DNA of 64,000 bases, taken from the NCBI GenBank assembly GCA_023897205.1, contig JAHWDD010000011.1, positions 62,001-126,000 on the forward strand, read 5' to 3'. The stretch is from Exophiala sp. HKRS030 (taxonomy: Eukaryota; Ascomycota; Eurotiomycetes; Chaetothyriales; Herpotrichiellaceae). Under the pieces are notes generated by a model. That model was not told where the DNA came from. It saw only the letters and a program-made list of their open reading frames with translations, and ran no database searches. The position numbers and the translations under genes were made by a program. Of the stretch, positions 47,601 through 59,447 are shown one piece after another (the first letter of the stretch is position 1; each line of letters starts with the position of its first letter).

Positions 47601-48649
47601 CCAGGAACGGAGTCATTTGGCTGAGTATCAGAGTTGCTGTTTGAGCGGGAGCAAGTATTTGTCAGCTTCGGCCTTCTCTCGTCGCCCTAGAACGGGAATC
47701 ACTCACCATCGACCAGGAGGAAAATGACAGTGAAGACTGCCCCTATCGTCGTATCTTTGCCATTACCCGCGACAGCATCCGCTATCATGTGGCTGCCTTG
47801 CCAGAATGCCAGCGCGTCAGCGGCATAGGCGATGAAATACATCAAGCCGGCCTGGATGCCGTTGGCCAGGGCCTTGTCGATCCCTGCCTTTCTAGCCGAT
47901 CGCAGGTGCGATGAAAAACTCGCTTCCAGCTTGTCGTTGGCATTGAAGGCCTGCACAACAGCCACATTGGTCAAGGCCTCTGACGCGACGGACGACGCGG
48001 CGGCAAAGCGATCGGACACTTGAGAAGAATACTTCTTGACAAAATAGCCCCCGACCAGCGACATGGAAAAGTAAGCCGGGACAAGTGCAACCAAGATGCC
48101 GGCCAGCCTTGGGATCTTGATAAAGGCAACGACATACGCCGTGACAAAGAAGGAAAGGCTGGATAGACAGATGCCGACCTTCTCAGAGGCGCCCATGCGG
48201 ATCATGGATATGTCACCGTTGAGCCGCGACGAAACTTCACCGCCGGGCCGGCCATCGAAGAAGGCTGGGTCTTTTCGCAGGAGACTGCGTAGGTATTGCT
48301 CGCGGAGGCGTTGGGCCAGTCTGGCACCGCCCAGAGACCAGCTCACGAGGTGAATGTACATGAAGCCAAATTGGGCAATGGCAAGGTAGACCACGTACAG
48401 GACCTTGTCATCGACCGCGCTCTGGTAGTGCTGTGTACTGGTCGCCGAGGCTTGTGCATCATCGGCGGCGCAAATCTGGTCGTTGAAATCATCGAGGAGT
48501 TGACCGAAGATGATGCCAAGTAACGGGAAAGGAATACCGGAGGCAATGGCACTGATGACTCCTGTGACCAGGAGCAACAAATCGAGAGGCGAGGGTTGTG
48601 CTTGGACGAAAATCGCAAAATAGTCGAACGCGCCCTTGAACCGTGACAT
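44626..48649 (-). CDS. ABCB-type (MDR/P-glycoprotein-like) full ABC transporter
   Basis: Two exons, 48649-47707 and 47636-44626, with a 70 bp intron, give 1,317 aa in the order TMD1-NBD1-TMD2-NBD2. TMD1 lies in exon 1 (GVISAIASGIPFPLLG and following helices). NBD1 has Walker A GFSGSGKST at about 402-410, the LSGGQRQRIAIARS signature and the LILDEATASLD Walker B. NBD2 has GPSGAGKST, LSGGQKHRLAIARAL and LLILDEPTSALD. Homologues export drugs, peptides or the a-type pheromone. ATG 48649 is preferred because the frame upstream (to 48856) has no family match. It reads away from the aldolase-like gene and permease, so a shared pathway is not shown. The stop at 44626 leaves a normal end. Confidence 0.93.
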
Positions 48650-50933
48650 CTGGATGGGTGTCTGCCCGTTAGCATGGGGTTCATTCTGATGTTTTGGATG
48701 GGCAAGAGAGGAGATGGTCAACACCACCAACCTTTTAGAGACCAAGTACACAGTGGCCTTGCCCTTGGTGGCTCCACTGGCCTGTTCTTCTGGAAGCGCT
48801 TTTTCTCTGATACGATGCCGCAGGCGTGGTGCACAAGTACAAAGCGCGTCTGTCAATTCAGTATCAGAGTGTGGGAGTATGGGCCACTATACAGGATACT
48901 CAAGTGTCGACTGATTCAGTTCGGCCAGGATCAAATGTTAGAAGTGCCATCGGAGGGCCTCGATTCGATTTCGTCACAACGACATACGCATGCCAAAAAA
49001 GTTCAATGTAGGCCGATCAAACCTCAACGCAGAGCCAAGTGAAGTGGCCTTACAGAATCACTCCGTGGGTCATTTGGAACAGAAGAAAATTCTTCCTTTG
49101 TTGATTGTCTGGACAGGACCCTGGGGCGCTGGAACAAGACGACAACCATGGCCCCCATCATCCATGTCGACCGATATCGGGTCTGCAAGACCACGTATGT
49201 CTCGGCATAATGTTGAAAGTCGTACCGTATCCTTGTTGGTAGTTATACCTAAGAAGGTGCTCATGTGCCTTGCATCAGTGGGCAATGGTGATCTACGGGC
49301 TATTTTACCTTGGAAGGGGGGAGTACTGGGGACGTCAATAAAGGGTGGATACTGTAGAGATAAGATTTGATTGATTAGATTTTCTTTTCTTCGCTGTCGT
49401 AACGTCGTACTCTATTATCTTGGCTAAGTGATGTTTCGTGCTGGATGTTGTATCGGGAGTTGACGGGTAAGAGGATCGTCGATAGGTATGCCTGAGAGGA
49501 GTAGTTGGAAATACGGAGTGGTCGTCAAACGAAATGATTTCCCGAAGGAGGATCTCCATACCATATAATGGAGTCTAAAAGATAAGATTTGATTGATTAG
49601 ATTATTGTGAGACAATCAGGTCCAACGTCGCATCACGCATTGTGTGGATGATCGGGAGGGCCGCTTGTGTAAAATAAGTGGTTAACGGAAGGGAAGGGGA
49701 TGATCATCCTTGGGTATGGAGTACATTACAAGTGCCGTTAAATGTACGTACAGTACGGACTACCTCAAGTAACTAAAGAACGAGACCCTTGTACAGTGGT
49801 GCCTCGCCCTGCCCACAGTTGGCTCGGTCGTCGATGGATACGCCGGGGCTACTACATATTGTATTCCCGCTGGCGTGATTCATGCCCTACTGTAAAAGTT
49901 TACTTGTCACTATTGACGGAACATCGAAACTTCGTAATAATGGATACGTACATACATACATACATGTAGTACCAGTGTCAATATGTGGCCCGTCCCGTGG
50001 AAACAACCCACTGCTGCCAGTCACCAAGGAACCCTTTTTATTCAAAAGCCACAAATAGTTTAACTTGACACAAACCATCCAGGGCCTGCACGGGTGGGAA
50101 GGAAGGTCAAGGATGTATCCTTCACATTATGAACACATCGGGAGGGATGGCAAGTACAGTAAATGTTGTACGTCAAAAACTCTACACGGTGCATACGGTA
50201 TCTTTGGATCCAGGGTTCTCAGACGGCACCATACAGCTCCTGTTGATGTAGTGGTGGTAGTAAGCAATTCAAACCATGTATACAGTAGCTATGGTTTCGA
50301 AAGGATCAGGTTGTGATAAATCTAGTGACTTCATCTTCACCCACGTCCTACACCGTGACAATCTATACAATCACTTTATACACTCAGCTGACGTAGACCT
50401 CGTACTATACAGCCAAGGTTTAGACAAGACAATCTTCTCCTGTCCTGTTCGGTTGTCGTCAAATAGAAAGGACTATGCTGTCCGTAAAACGGAGGTGTTC
50501 TCTTCCTTCCACCCCTAGCCCTCCAATGCATTGGAGACCCATATTCAGGTTTCTATAGCCCATCCACTCTGTCGACCCTGCAAGACGACGATCATTGTCT
50601 TAATCAGTGTATCTGCATGCCATCAAGTCGAATCCACGCTATGAAGAACCAGGATAGAGAGGCATGACGACAATCAGGCTTCCTTCTCGGTGCCAATGGC
50701 AATGGTCATGCCCATGCAGTCCCCTGGTCTGTGACAAGAGTCAAGGCCGATTTGAGTAGGTATAAGAAGGGGGCTTGACCACTGGTTTCAAAAACGAAGG
50801 ATTCAGGCAATTATGCCATTTCACAACTCAGAGTCTTGTAGGACACTCAAAGAGACACAGCCACAACAGAACGAAATTTCCAACCCATCAGCAACAATCA
50901 GTACCGGCACCAGCAGAGGCACCACCCCCAAGT
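48650..50933. other. 2.3 kb gene-poor region
   Basis: Upstream of the ABCB gene and of the GNAT gene. No coding frame with a domain. Contains the 24 bp direct repeats at 49358-49381 and 49580-49603 and an ACATACATACATACAT run near 49950-49965. Confidence 0.5.
49358..49603. repeat. 24 bp direct repeats flanking 198 bp
   Basis: AGATAAGATTTGATTGATTA plus GATT occurs at 49358-49381 and again at 49580-49603, an exact copy. A diverged relative with GATAAGAT and GATTAGATT is at about 52105-52135. The interval between the copies holds a short hairpin CTCCAT...ATGGAG near 49553-49572. Confidence 0.7.
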
Positions 50934-51635
50934 ATGATCATGAGCAAACCAAATCAACCGATTCTGCGTACAGAGCGTCTGGAGCTCCGACCACTCGGAC
51001 CCGAACACTTTGAACTCACCAGACAACTAGACTTTGACCCGGATGTCATGAGATATGTTCTGACCGGAAAACCATTGACACCGGAGCAAGCCGTCGAGGT
51101 GCATCAGTGGCTCATGGATTCTGCGAAACCCATCCTCGGCCTCGGTTGTTGGGTCGGTTTTATCGGTCAAGACTTTGTAGGATGGTGGGTCCTGGCACCT
51201 TCAGCGTCTCGTCAGCAGACAAACGCGAAGAAAGAAGAGGGCGACGAGGAAGAGCCGTCCCCGACCGACGAAAAATACAACCCCGATCGAGCAGAATTCG
51301 GATGGAGGTTGTTGCCCAAGTTTTGGAGGCGAGGTTTGGCAAAGGAAGGTTCGCGAGAACTGTTGAGGTATGCGTTCCAGAACTTGCAATTGAAAGAGGT
51401 GGTGGGGGATACCATGACGGTCAACGTGGCCTCCAGGGCCACGATGGTTTCTTGTGGGTTACAACACGTTCGAACTTTTTACAACACTTACGACGGTGTC
51501 GATCCAATCCCGGGTATCGAGGAAGGTGAGGTGGAATATCGAATCACCCGGGACGAGTGGTGGTCGGCTTTCACTTCGAGCCAGCAACAGCCTGTTGTGC
51601 ATGTACACCCACAGTCCACTACTACTGTAGGTTAG
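50934..51635 (+). CDS. GNAT-family N-acetyltransferase (RimJ/RimL-like)
   Basis: ATG 50934 (or Met 50940) gives 233 aa; upstream open sequence lacks an ATG. The first strand TERLELRPL and FELTRQLDFDPDVMRYV are the start of the RimJ/RimL-like acetyltransferase fold. The core has the GFIGQDFVGWWVLAP strand, the AEFGWRLLPKFWRRGLAKEG segment, which carries the acetyl-CoA phosphate-binding loop (R/Q-x-x-G-x-G/A, here WRRGLAKEG), and VVGDTMTVNVASRATMVSCGLQHV. An acidic insertion (KKEEGDEEEPSPT) lies before it. The family transfers acetyl from acetyl-CoA to small amines or protein N termini. Target unknown. Confidence 0.86.
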   Translation: MIMSKPNQPILRTERLELRPLGPEHFELTRQLDFDPDVMRYVLTGKPLTPEQAVEVHQWLMDSAKPILGLGCWVGFIGQDFVGWWVLAPSASRQQTNAKKEEGDEEEPSPTDEKYNPDRAEFGWRLLPKFWRRGLAKEGSRELLRYAFQNLQLKEVVGDTMTVNVASRATMVSCGLQHVRTFYNTYDGVDPIPGIEEGEVEYRITRDEWWSAFTSSQQQPVVHVHPQSTTTVG

Positions 51636-53017
51636 CACCTTGGTACTCGGCACTTACAGTTGACCATCTCGTGGAGTTTCGTGGGTGAACGGCTTGACTA
51701 GTAGTAAGTAACACGAGTCATTGCCGTCAACGACCAGGTCCAGAAGAAGGTTTGCGGAACAAAGGAGAGAGGCAGGGCACGAGGTACTTCTTCGTAGAGG
51801 CAGCGGGTGGGACGCAACAAAAGTCTTTGTGTACAAGTTCTTTTCCTTCACGAACATCCCGTATATTGCCCCTTTTTGGGGAACAAAAGCCACCCGATTC
51901 ATCAGTTCGCTCGGAAGCAGAGTGCTCCCTCCGACATCCGCCCGAGAAATAAAGTGGACATCATTGATGGACTGGTACAATACAATGCATAACGAGTTAA
52001 CTTCTGCAAGTCAAGTTGCAGATCCCACGCCACCGTCACCACCATGAAGAAACGCTTGTGCCGTTACGGGACATATGCCCCTCTACACTAGCAAAGTCTC
52101 GGCCAAGATAAGATCCATTCTAAGTGATTAGATTAGATATTTCAACCTCGCCCCTTGTCCTTCACCCCTCCTAGTGCACACAAGCCTATGCCCCGTCTAG
52201 GATGTACAGGATAGGTCCGGCTAATGGAGGGTCACTCTTACTCTGTAAAGTACACATCACGCGCGTACTGTACACGGTATGTTGGCGAAAGTAGCCGTAA
52301 CTGGATCGACTTGCTCCCGATCATGTCCAAAGCGCTATTTTCCTCTGGTTCTCCCACGGCCACATGCGTCCCAAGCGCCTTCGAATATGGTTTCATTCCG
52401 GTTGTCGGCACGTAGATTGGAACGGCACTCCGTACAAGCTTCCTGACCTGGCCATAATGGCATGTGGCATGAGCGCGCCCTCCGCCGGCGAAGCATACCC
52501 GACCAGGGACACTGACCCTCTCTGAGAAGACCCCTGTTGTCCGGAATGTTCGCTTCCCCCACCCTCGCTCGCCATACATACACTGGTCCCTGTCAGACCA
52601 ATGAGTGTCGAATTACTGGGGGAAAGTTCGCTCAGAAGCAACAGCCGACTTCGGTGGCAGATACAGGATCATCCATCCATCACCAGGGTTTCGGCTTCTC
52701 ATCGTTGGTTACCAGGTCCAGATGGCGTGCACACGCACTCACACATACACCCCTGTGGTCTGGCTAAGCGATACGACCCACGTGGATATCGATTTTTTTT
52801 CTTCTTTCCTTGCTCTACTTCTGCTTCCAGCCCAATCAGAGATTATCTTATCTCTTTCACGGAGCTATATATCTGTATATGACCTTGATCACTGGTCACT
52901 TTCAGCTGTCGTTGAGATCAGAAGAGTTGATCGTCGTATATTGTTCAAGTGGTCAACATAACAAGCCGCCTTGCACTTGTCCTTGCGTATATCAAAGGGA
53001 CCCTTCCATCTACAGCA
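51636..53017. promoter_or_regulatory. intergenic region upstream of siderophore transporter
   Basis: No gene is supported; frames under 115 codons near 51654-52960 carry no domain. The GATA pair at 52843-52852 is described separately. Confidence 0.5.
52843..52852 (-). promoter_or_regulatory. paired GATA site upstream of siderophore transporter
   Basis: The minus strand reads GATAAGATAA, two overlapping GATA cores about 165 bp before the transporter ATG. It differs at one position (A for C) from the published ATCWGATAA site of the iron repressor SreA/Sfu1. Suggestive only. Confidence 0.4.
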
Positions 53018-55151
53018 ATGGCGATCTTGGACAAGGTTCGTCACATCTTTGGCGACGAGAAGTCTAGCGACAACAACACGCAAAGTCCACGTCTTCCTCC
53101 TCCTTCTGCTCATTCGACCGAAGATCCCTCTGCAACGACTTTCAACGTTGCCCACCCTGTCGACAACAAGGAGGCCGAAACAGGCTCTTCTGACGCAGTC
53201 ACTCACGTCAAAAGCCACGAGGATACGACACCGACAGAGGATGCACAGCTGGGAGTCAAGAAGATTGAGGCGGTGACTTTGGCATGGTCCAAGACAGCTC
53301 TGGCTTCTATTTTGATCCTGTACGTTTCCCTCTCGGAAATTTACCTCCTTTTGGCGATGCCTTTCTGCTTTTCTGTTGTGTCTTTCTGGACTGACCAAGA
53401 TTTTTCCTCGGACAGGATCTGGCTCTTGACTCTAGTGAACAATTTCAAGTCGACCATCGTTCTCAGCTTGACCCCTTTTGCCACGAGTGACTGGCAATCA
53501 CACTCTCTGCTGACGGTCATCGGTATCGTCTCAAACGCCATGACCGCCGCCGTGTACATTCCCATGGCAAAGATGTTGGACGTCTGGGGGCGTGCCGAGG
53601 GATTTCTACTCATGTTGGGCTTCTGCCTTTTGGGTTTGATTCTGATGGCTGCCTCGGAGAATCTTTCAACATATTGTGCTGCTCAGGTTAGTACGGTCAT
53701 CTTTCTCACCTAATATCGCTTGTCTCTCGGGCCCTATGAACCATTGTCTCGTTGGACGATAAGCGTGTGCTGACCTGAACACAAACAGGTCTTTTACTCT
53801 GTCGGTTTTGGGGGGCTCTCGTACAGCTGGGACGTACTCGCCGCCGACGTCACCAACCTCAGAAATCGAGGGTTGGCGTTTGCATTCACATCGTCTCCGG
53901 CGGTGATTACGGCGTTTGCGGGATCCAAGGCCGCCGAAGCTTTCTACAACAATGTCAGCTGGCAATGGGGTATCGGGTGCTGGGCCATCGTTTTCCCCTG
54001 TGTCGGATTGCCCTTGTATTTCGTCCTGAGGCAGAATCTGCGCAGGGCCGAGAAGAAAGGCATAATCGTCCGCGAGAAGAGTGGCCGGACCTGGTCGCAG
54101 CAGATTGTATACATCGTCAAGGAGTTTGATTGTGAGTTTCTGGCCCTCCTCACTTTGCCCTGTCTCTTTTTCTTTTCTGGTGGTCACGTCGTTGACACTC
54201 TTTTTCAACAAAAACACAGTACCGGGTGTGATCTTGTTCGCCGGCGGCCTGACGGTGTTCCTGTTGCCATTCACGCTGGCCACGAGGGCCCCGCACGGCT
54301 GGAGGACCGACTACATCATCGCCATGATCGTGGTCGGGTTCGTGGTGCTGGTCCTGTTCGCGCTGTACCAGGTCTACGTGGCGCCCACGCCGTTCCTCAA
54401 GTCTCGCTTCCTCCTGGACCGGAGCGTGCTGGGGGCGTGCCTGCTCGACATGACGTACCAGATCTCGTACTACTGCTACGCGAGTTACCTCTCGTCCTTC
54501 CTCATGGTGGTGTACAACCTCAGCCTGGCCGAGGCGGGCTACGTGGCCAACACGTTCAGCGCCGTGTCGTTCCTCTGCCTCTTCGCCACGGGCTACCTCA
54601 TCCGCGTCACGGGCCGGTTCAAGTGGATCCTCTGGGTCTGCGTGCCGCTGTACATCTTCGCCGTCGGCCTCATGATCCACTTCCGCCAGCCCAACGGCTA
54701 CATCGGGTACATCGTCATGTGCGAGATCTTCTTCTCGGTGGCCGGCTGCGTCTTCATCCTCTGCGTGCAGCTGGCCGTCCTCGCCAGCGTCGACCACCAG
54801 TACGTCGCCGCCGTCCTGTCGATGCTCTTCGTCAGCGGCACCATCGGCGGCGCCATCGGGGACGCCATCTCGGGCGCCATCTGGACGAACACGTTCGAAA
54901 AGGCCCTCGAGCGGAACCTGCCCGCGTCCGCCCTGCCGGACGTCGTTTCCATCTACGGCAGCCTGACGGTCCAGCTCTCGTACCCGGTCGGGAGTCCCGA
55001 GAGGCTGGCCATCCAGAAATCCTACGGCTACGCCCAGGCACGCATGCTGGCTGCATCTTGCGCCATCATGGTCCTGGGCTTCGTGTGGGTGGCTATGATA
55101 AGGAACGTGAACGTCAAGAACATGTCGCAGACAAAGGGCAACGTGTTGTAA
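53018..55151 (+). CDS. siderophore-iron transporter (MFS, Sit1/Mir type)
   Basis: Four exons, 53018-53319, 53416-53686, 53789-54131 and 54220-55151, give 615 aa. A long cytosolic N terminus (about 95 residues) is followed by 14 probable membrane spans, typical of the SIT branch. Family landmarks are PMAKMLDVWGRAEGF (first loop), GFGGLSYSWDVLAADV, and LDRSVLGACLLDMTYQISYYCYASYLSSF. In the C-terminal half RVTGRFKW and AVLSMLFVSGTIGGAIGDAISGAIWTNTF fit. These transporters import Fe(III)-siderophore complexes by proton symport. The transporter sits tail to tail with a FAD oxidoreductase 161 bp away. A GATA pair lies upstream. The last exon is much more GC-rich than the first three. Confidence 0.92.
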
Positions 55152-55312
55152 GATTGGGAAAATTGTTCTGGAGGCGGCACCACCTTGACTAGCTTGCCAA
55201 AGTAAGATGTACACTAGACAGACAGGGACCTTGGGCGCGGAGAGACTTTGGACCAGCAGACCACACCTTTGTTAAATGAGAAATTCTGTCTGTTTGACTT
55301 TGCAACAAGCGA

Positions 55313-56904
55313 CTATAACTTGCTGGACAACGGCGAATGACTTTCTGGAGAGACACCTCCTCCGAAATGGCCCAGAAATTCGGTGGCGCTCATCCTGGCC
55401 AGGCGTCCTTGACTGCAGGCAAACTCTTCGACGGGAAACCAGCCACGTACTTCGGAGTCTCGTCCAAGAATCAAAAAGGCCAACGCTTTCCCACTGAGCC
55501 AACTGTGAACCATGCCGTAGCCGTTGAACCCAGCAGCGACCCACTCGCCACCTTGATCCGCGCGACATTCGTCTCTCATAGAGACGTGCCTCGATGCACG
55601 GCCCACAATGGGTAACCCGTCCATTGTGAAACCCATGATCCCGGTCCACTTCTTGGAGATGCGAGCACCCTCGCCCCCGAGGAAGGCTTTTCCCGCGGCG
55701 GTCTCCAAGTGGCTCAGGCATTGTGGTGAGAGTCGGCTGTCGTCTACATTGCCGATTTCCTGGTCGTTCTCGAGGCCGGATCGAAAGGCGCCTCCGCCAA
55801 AGTAAAGGCTCCCATCCGCGGCTGGAGACTGACAAATGTAGTCGAATCCTCGGTCCCAGATTGCGCTCCACGAATGCTTGGCACCGTACCGGGGGAAGTC
55901 ATCCGGGACGGACTGTACCGTCATCTGACCACGAAGAGGGCACACTTTGCCTCTTAAGCCCGGGATGAGGTGGGCGACAAAACCGTTGGTGCAATGGACG
56001 ACGTGTTTGGTCTGGATGGATCCTCTGCCTGTCCGAACGCAATATGGGTACGGAGAAGATGCTTGGTGTTTACTGATGGAAAGGGCGGGTGTGTGTGTCT
56101 CCAGGCTGATGGCCCCCTTTTGAAGAAGATTTGATATGACGGCCCCGAGGAATCGGTACGGCCAGGCTGCTCCTGCGCGTCCTGAGATGCAACCGACGCA
56201 GTTCTCTGCCAGTCCTAGTTTCTGGAAGAATAGTAGATCAGTACGAGATGTGTTCACCTCACCGTCACCGACTAACGGCCAACAACGACCAACGTGTAGA
56301 GAGGCATGCTTACCTTCAAATCCGAAGGATCTTCGTGCACGTTCCACTTTCCTTGTTCCTCCGGCATGTCGTCAAGGAACTCTTTCAGCTTCTTCTTGTC
56401 CTGAGTCCATACGTCTCGGTCGTAGCAGGCTATGAGTGTTTCCAATTGTCTCACCAAGCCTGCCTTACCAGACTCTCCCAATGAAGCGGCCTCGCTTAGG
56501 AGAGCCGGCAGATGGGCCAGTCGAAAACGAGTGATTTTGATGGCGCTCTCCCGACCTAACGTCTGTTTGATGTCGCCGTAGTCCTTCCAGGGAACAGCCT
56601 TGATATGGCCTCCATTCCGGCCCGTGGCACCAGATGTCAGATCCCTAGCCTCTAGCATCACGATCTTCAGCTCGGGCGCGATACGCGACAGGTGCAGAGC
56701 CGTGCTTATGCCGGTGATACCGGAGCCAAGAATCACGACATCTGCAGTCTGTGAAAGAGAAGGCGACTGGTGATGAGCATGTTGAACCACTGGCTCCAGC
56801 CAGAATGGAGTGGTTGCATTCTCGACCGGCAGACCAGGATCTCGCTGGATTTTCTGGACAAGTCGCTGGATATGGGGTGGTTGTGCATGTGATGAAGAAG
56901 GCAT
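55313..56904 (-). CDS. FAD-dependent oxidoreductase (DAO / glycine-oxidase superfamily)
   Basis: Two exons, 56904-56314 and 56221-55313, joined by a 92 bp intron, give 499 aa. The Rossmann fold shows GSGITG at 60-65 after the strand ADVVIL and the SGATGRNGGHI segment, typical of the DAO superfamily. The middle has the RAGAAWPYRFLGAVISNLL block, and the C-terminal FAD-binding region ends in TGIMGFTMDGLPIVGR and AAGFNGYGMVHSW. The family oxidises amine or amino acid substrates with FAD, and releases H2O2; the substrate here is unknown. No signal peptide is seen. It converges on the siderophore transporter. Confidence 0.88.
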
Positions 56905-58640
56905 TGTCAGAATCCTCGTACACAGTGTGCTTACTCGTAAAGAGAGTATGTTATGTGTATAGATCTACAACTGGCTGAACTTGAGCGCCTTTGCTGGAAG
57001 AGGGAAACCGGATGGGAATGGATGGTCAATCTGTTGAAATACACCCGGCCCGGCGCCCTGGTGCAAGTCGCCAGTCGGAGATACGCGAAGGCGTTTTTAT
57101 GGTTCAACCGGTGTCCTCGGTGGCCGGTGGGATTTCTTCACCATCAGGATGATCTCTTCCGTTTTTCAGGTATTGAGTGGGCACGTATATTCCTCCGTGC
57201 ATGACATTCAGTAGATAGTGGCAGCGAGTTTGTCGAAGAGATGGAAACGAAGTTCTGACTTGACTTGTACAAGTACTGGACGCACAGGTACGAGGTACTG
57301 TATGTAAATGATGGCGGGGGAAACAAGCTGGAGAAAGACTCGCTTATCTCCGCCATGGTCAGGCCTGGACTCACGGAGTAAGAGTGTGTCGAAGGACTTT
57401 GTCGTGTCGACCAGCCATCCGAGTATGGTCCAATAAAAAGCGCATCTTATCAGCCGTGTTTCTTCACAGACCGAATTCGCTGTAGGAGGACAAAGGAGAG
57501 AATGTCGCACAATGCCAGAGTCTGCAAACAACCAACGCGTCAATGGCTTCTCTCACCCACCGTACAATTTGGTGGTTGCTGACTCATCTTTTGGCTACGG
57601 CTGGGTATTCAAGCCCCAGGAGCATGTTTTGCTCACGTGATTAGATTTGACGCGCTGGGGAATGTGTGAGGTACTGTACGGAGTACATCGCTATTCATCG
57701 ACACAAACTGCATCTTTTCAAAATTCAATATCATGATCCTTGTCAAAATTTGAAAAATCTAACCTTATCCACAGAGTCAATTTGGCCCGATGATTGATCG
57801 TCGTGGGGAGTAAAATCAATGTGCACGCGATGCCACGGCCGAAAAGGAAAACAACAAACAAAAACAAATACAAAAAGACGCACAGCAACACCGATTGATT
57901 GGCTCCGCGGATCATTCCTCTTTTTTCCCTTCCCCCGAACTGTTTGTTGACCATTTTCACTACGAGTGCTTCGTACTACAGTATTGTACAAGACTGTTCT
58001 CGATCTCGATCTCGCAAACAGATCGGACCTTGACAGGGAATGATGACGATTTTCTTCGCCCCATGATCACCAATGAATATTGTACTGTACACACCATGCC
58101 AGTGCTGTACTGTAAACAATACAAGCTTCAAGCCTCCAAGGTCAGTGTATGGTAGCACGCGCCACCATCGACATTACGAAGTGCAGGATGAGCACCAGCT
58201 CGAATGCCTCGTTTATACATAATACTCGGACTCGGACTCCATACGAGTACGGCATGAGGTGTTGGTGGCTGAAAAAGCTTGACTAGTGTACAAACTCACA
58301 CACATGCACAGCCTTGCTCACTGACACCAGATTGATCATCCGCACTTTTGCGACTGTTCAGTCCGGAATCCCCACTCACCAGTCACTTGGTCGGTGGCAC
58401 GGACAGGCGTCTTCATCAGTCACTTCAGCTGTCTTTGTGTGTGTCGTTTGTCAAAATGTGAGTCCAGACAGGGAGGTACACGTACACACTTTTTGACACC
58501 TACGAGACAGTACGAGTACGTGTCACCCAATATCTTGCTCGGCACGATTACACGGATTCGTAATTGACTTCGTCCTCGTTGTATATACACAAGCAAAATA
58601 AAATCGCATGATATCACCACCCACCACGACATCACCACCG
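56905..58640. other. 1.7 kb intergenic region, no gene recognised
   Basis: Upstream of the FAD oxidoreductase and downstream of the NAD(P)-binding gene. GTACGGAGTAC occurs at 57676-57686. Frames 57718-57991 and 57895-58155 are overlapping and domain-free. Confidence 0.5.
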
Positions 58641-59447
58641 TCATGGGTTCGCCAACATCGGCAGCTGCCGTAGGAACCTCCTGTCTTCAATCTCCCGAAG
58701 CACCCATCTGACCAAACTGCCCCTGCTGAGGTCAATCCCACCGGCATAATCTTTGTCGAGGAGACCTGCAATCACTTTGGCATGAGGATCTCCCTGCGTC
58801 AGATGAGGCACACGGAACACGGTCCAGTCGATCGGGTTGGGGTTTGAATCGTCCGATCCAGCGTCGATGACGGCCCGTGCGATGGCCTTCATCTCGGCGT
58901 TGCCTTGGGGCGCCAACAAGATCGGCATGCACGTGTACAGCCACCATTTCCAAGGCATGGTGTTGGTCTTGCCGCCGCCGCCGCCGCCTTGCTCCGAAGG
59001 GTGAGGGAGCGCCGACGGGGTGCTGAGTGCGAGGATTCGAGAGATACCCTCCTCCTTCATCGCCGGCATGATGGCTTTTTGAAAAGCATCGCCGATCGGG
59101 TGCGACTTGTCTCTCGTGAAGATTGCTTTGAAAGAGACGTAACTTCCCAAGAACGAAACGACGACAGATACAGGTGGGAAGGATTGACCATCGTCGCTTG
59201 CAGACGCCGACATTGCCTTTTGCATGACCATTCTATCGTCGAGTTGTCCTTCGATGATTCTAATCGAAGTTTTGTTGTTGTTGTTGTTGTTCTTGCTGGC
59301 CGCAGTCGAGGCAGGCAACTTGGATCTCGAACCCGGTCGAATGTACAATGTCAATTTGGGTTTGTGGGTCAATCCTTCAACTGCCTCGATGAAAGCCACT
59401 CCAGAAGCACCGGTGGCGCCTAGGACTAGGATATGTTCGTTTTCCAT
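58641..59447 (-). CDS. NAD(P)-binding Rossmann-fold protein (NmrA-like)
   Basis: Single exon from ATG 59445-59447 to 58641, 268 aa. The dinucleotide motif GATGASG at residues 10-16 follows strand ILVLGATG. A polyasparagine run (about 59268-59292 as GTT/AAC repeats) is inserted early. The segments SVVVSFLGSYVSF, ISRILALSTPSAL and the PIDWTVFRVPHLT strand fit the atypical short-chain dehydrogenase/NmrA group. The usual catalytic Tyr-x-x-x-Lys of SDR enzymes is not evident, so a sensor or binding role is possible. A Gly-rich loop (GGGGGGK) lies in the middle. The first in-frame GTG at 59453 is not used in this model. Function unknown. Confidence 0.8.
   Translation of the reverse strand: MENEHILVLGATGASGVAFIEAVEGLTHKPKLTLYIRPGSRSKLPASTAASKNNNNNNKTSIRIIEGQLDDRMVMQKAMSASASDDGQSFPPVSVVVSFLGSYVSFKAIFTRDKSHPIGDAFQKAIMPAMKEEGISRILALSTPSALPHPSEQGGGGGGKTNTMPWKWWLYTCMPILLAPQGNAEMKAIARAVIDAGSDDSNPNPIDWTVFRVPHLTQGDPHAKVIAGLLDKDYAGGIDLSRGSLVRWVLREIEDRRFLRQLPMLANP

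Noticed and set aside
49553..49572. CTCCAT...ATGGAG hairpin as a terminator
   Set aside because: Short, AT-poor stem without a T run; no eukaryotic terminator logic.
54150..55214. 354-codon antisense frame over the siderophore transporter
   Set aside because: It mirrors a GC-rich coding exon; no domain, and the sense protein is clear.
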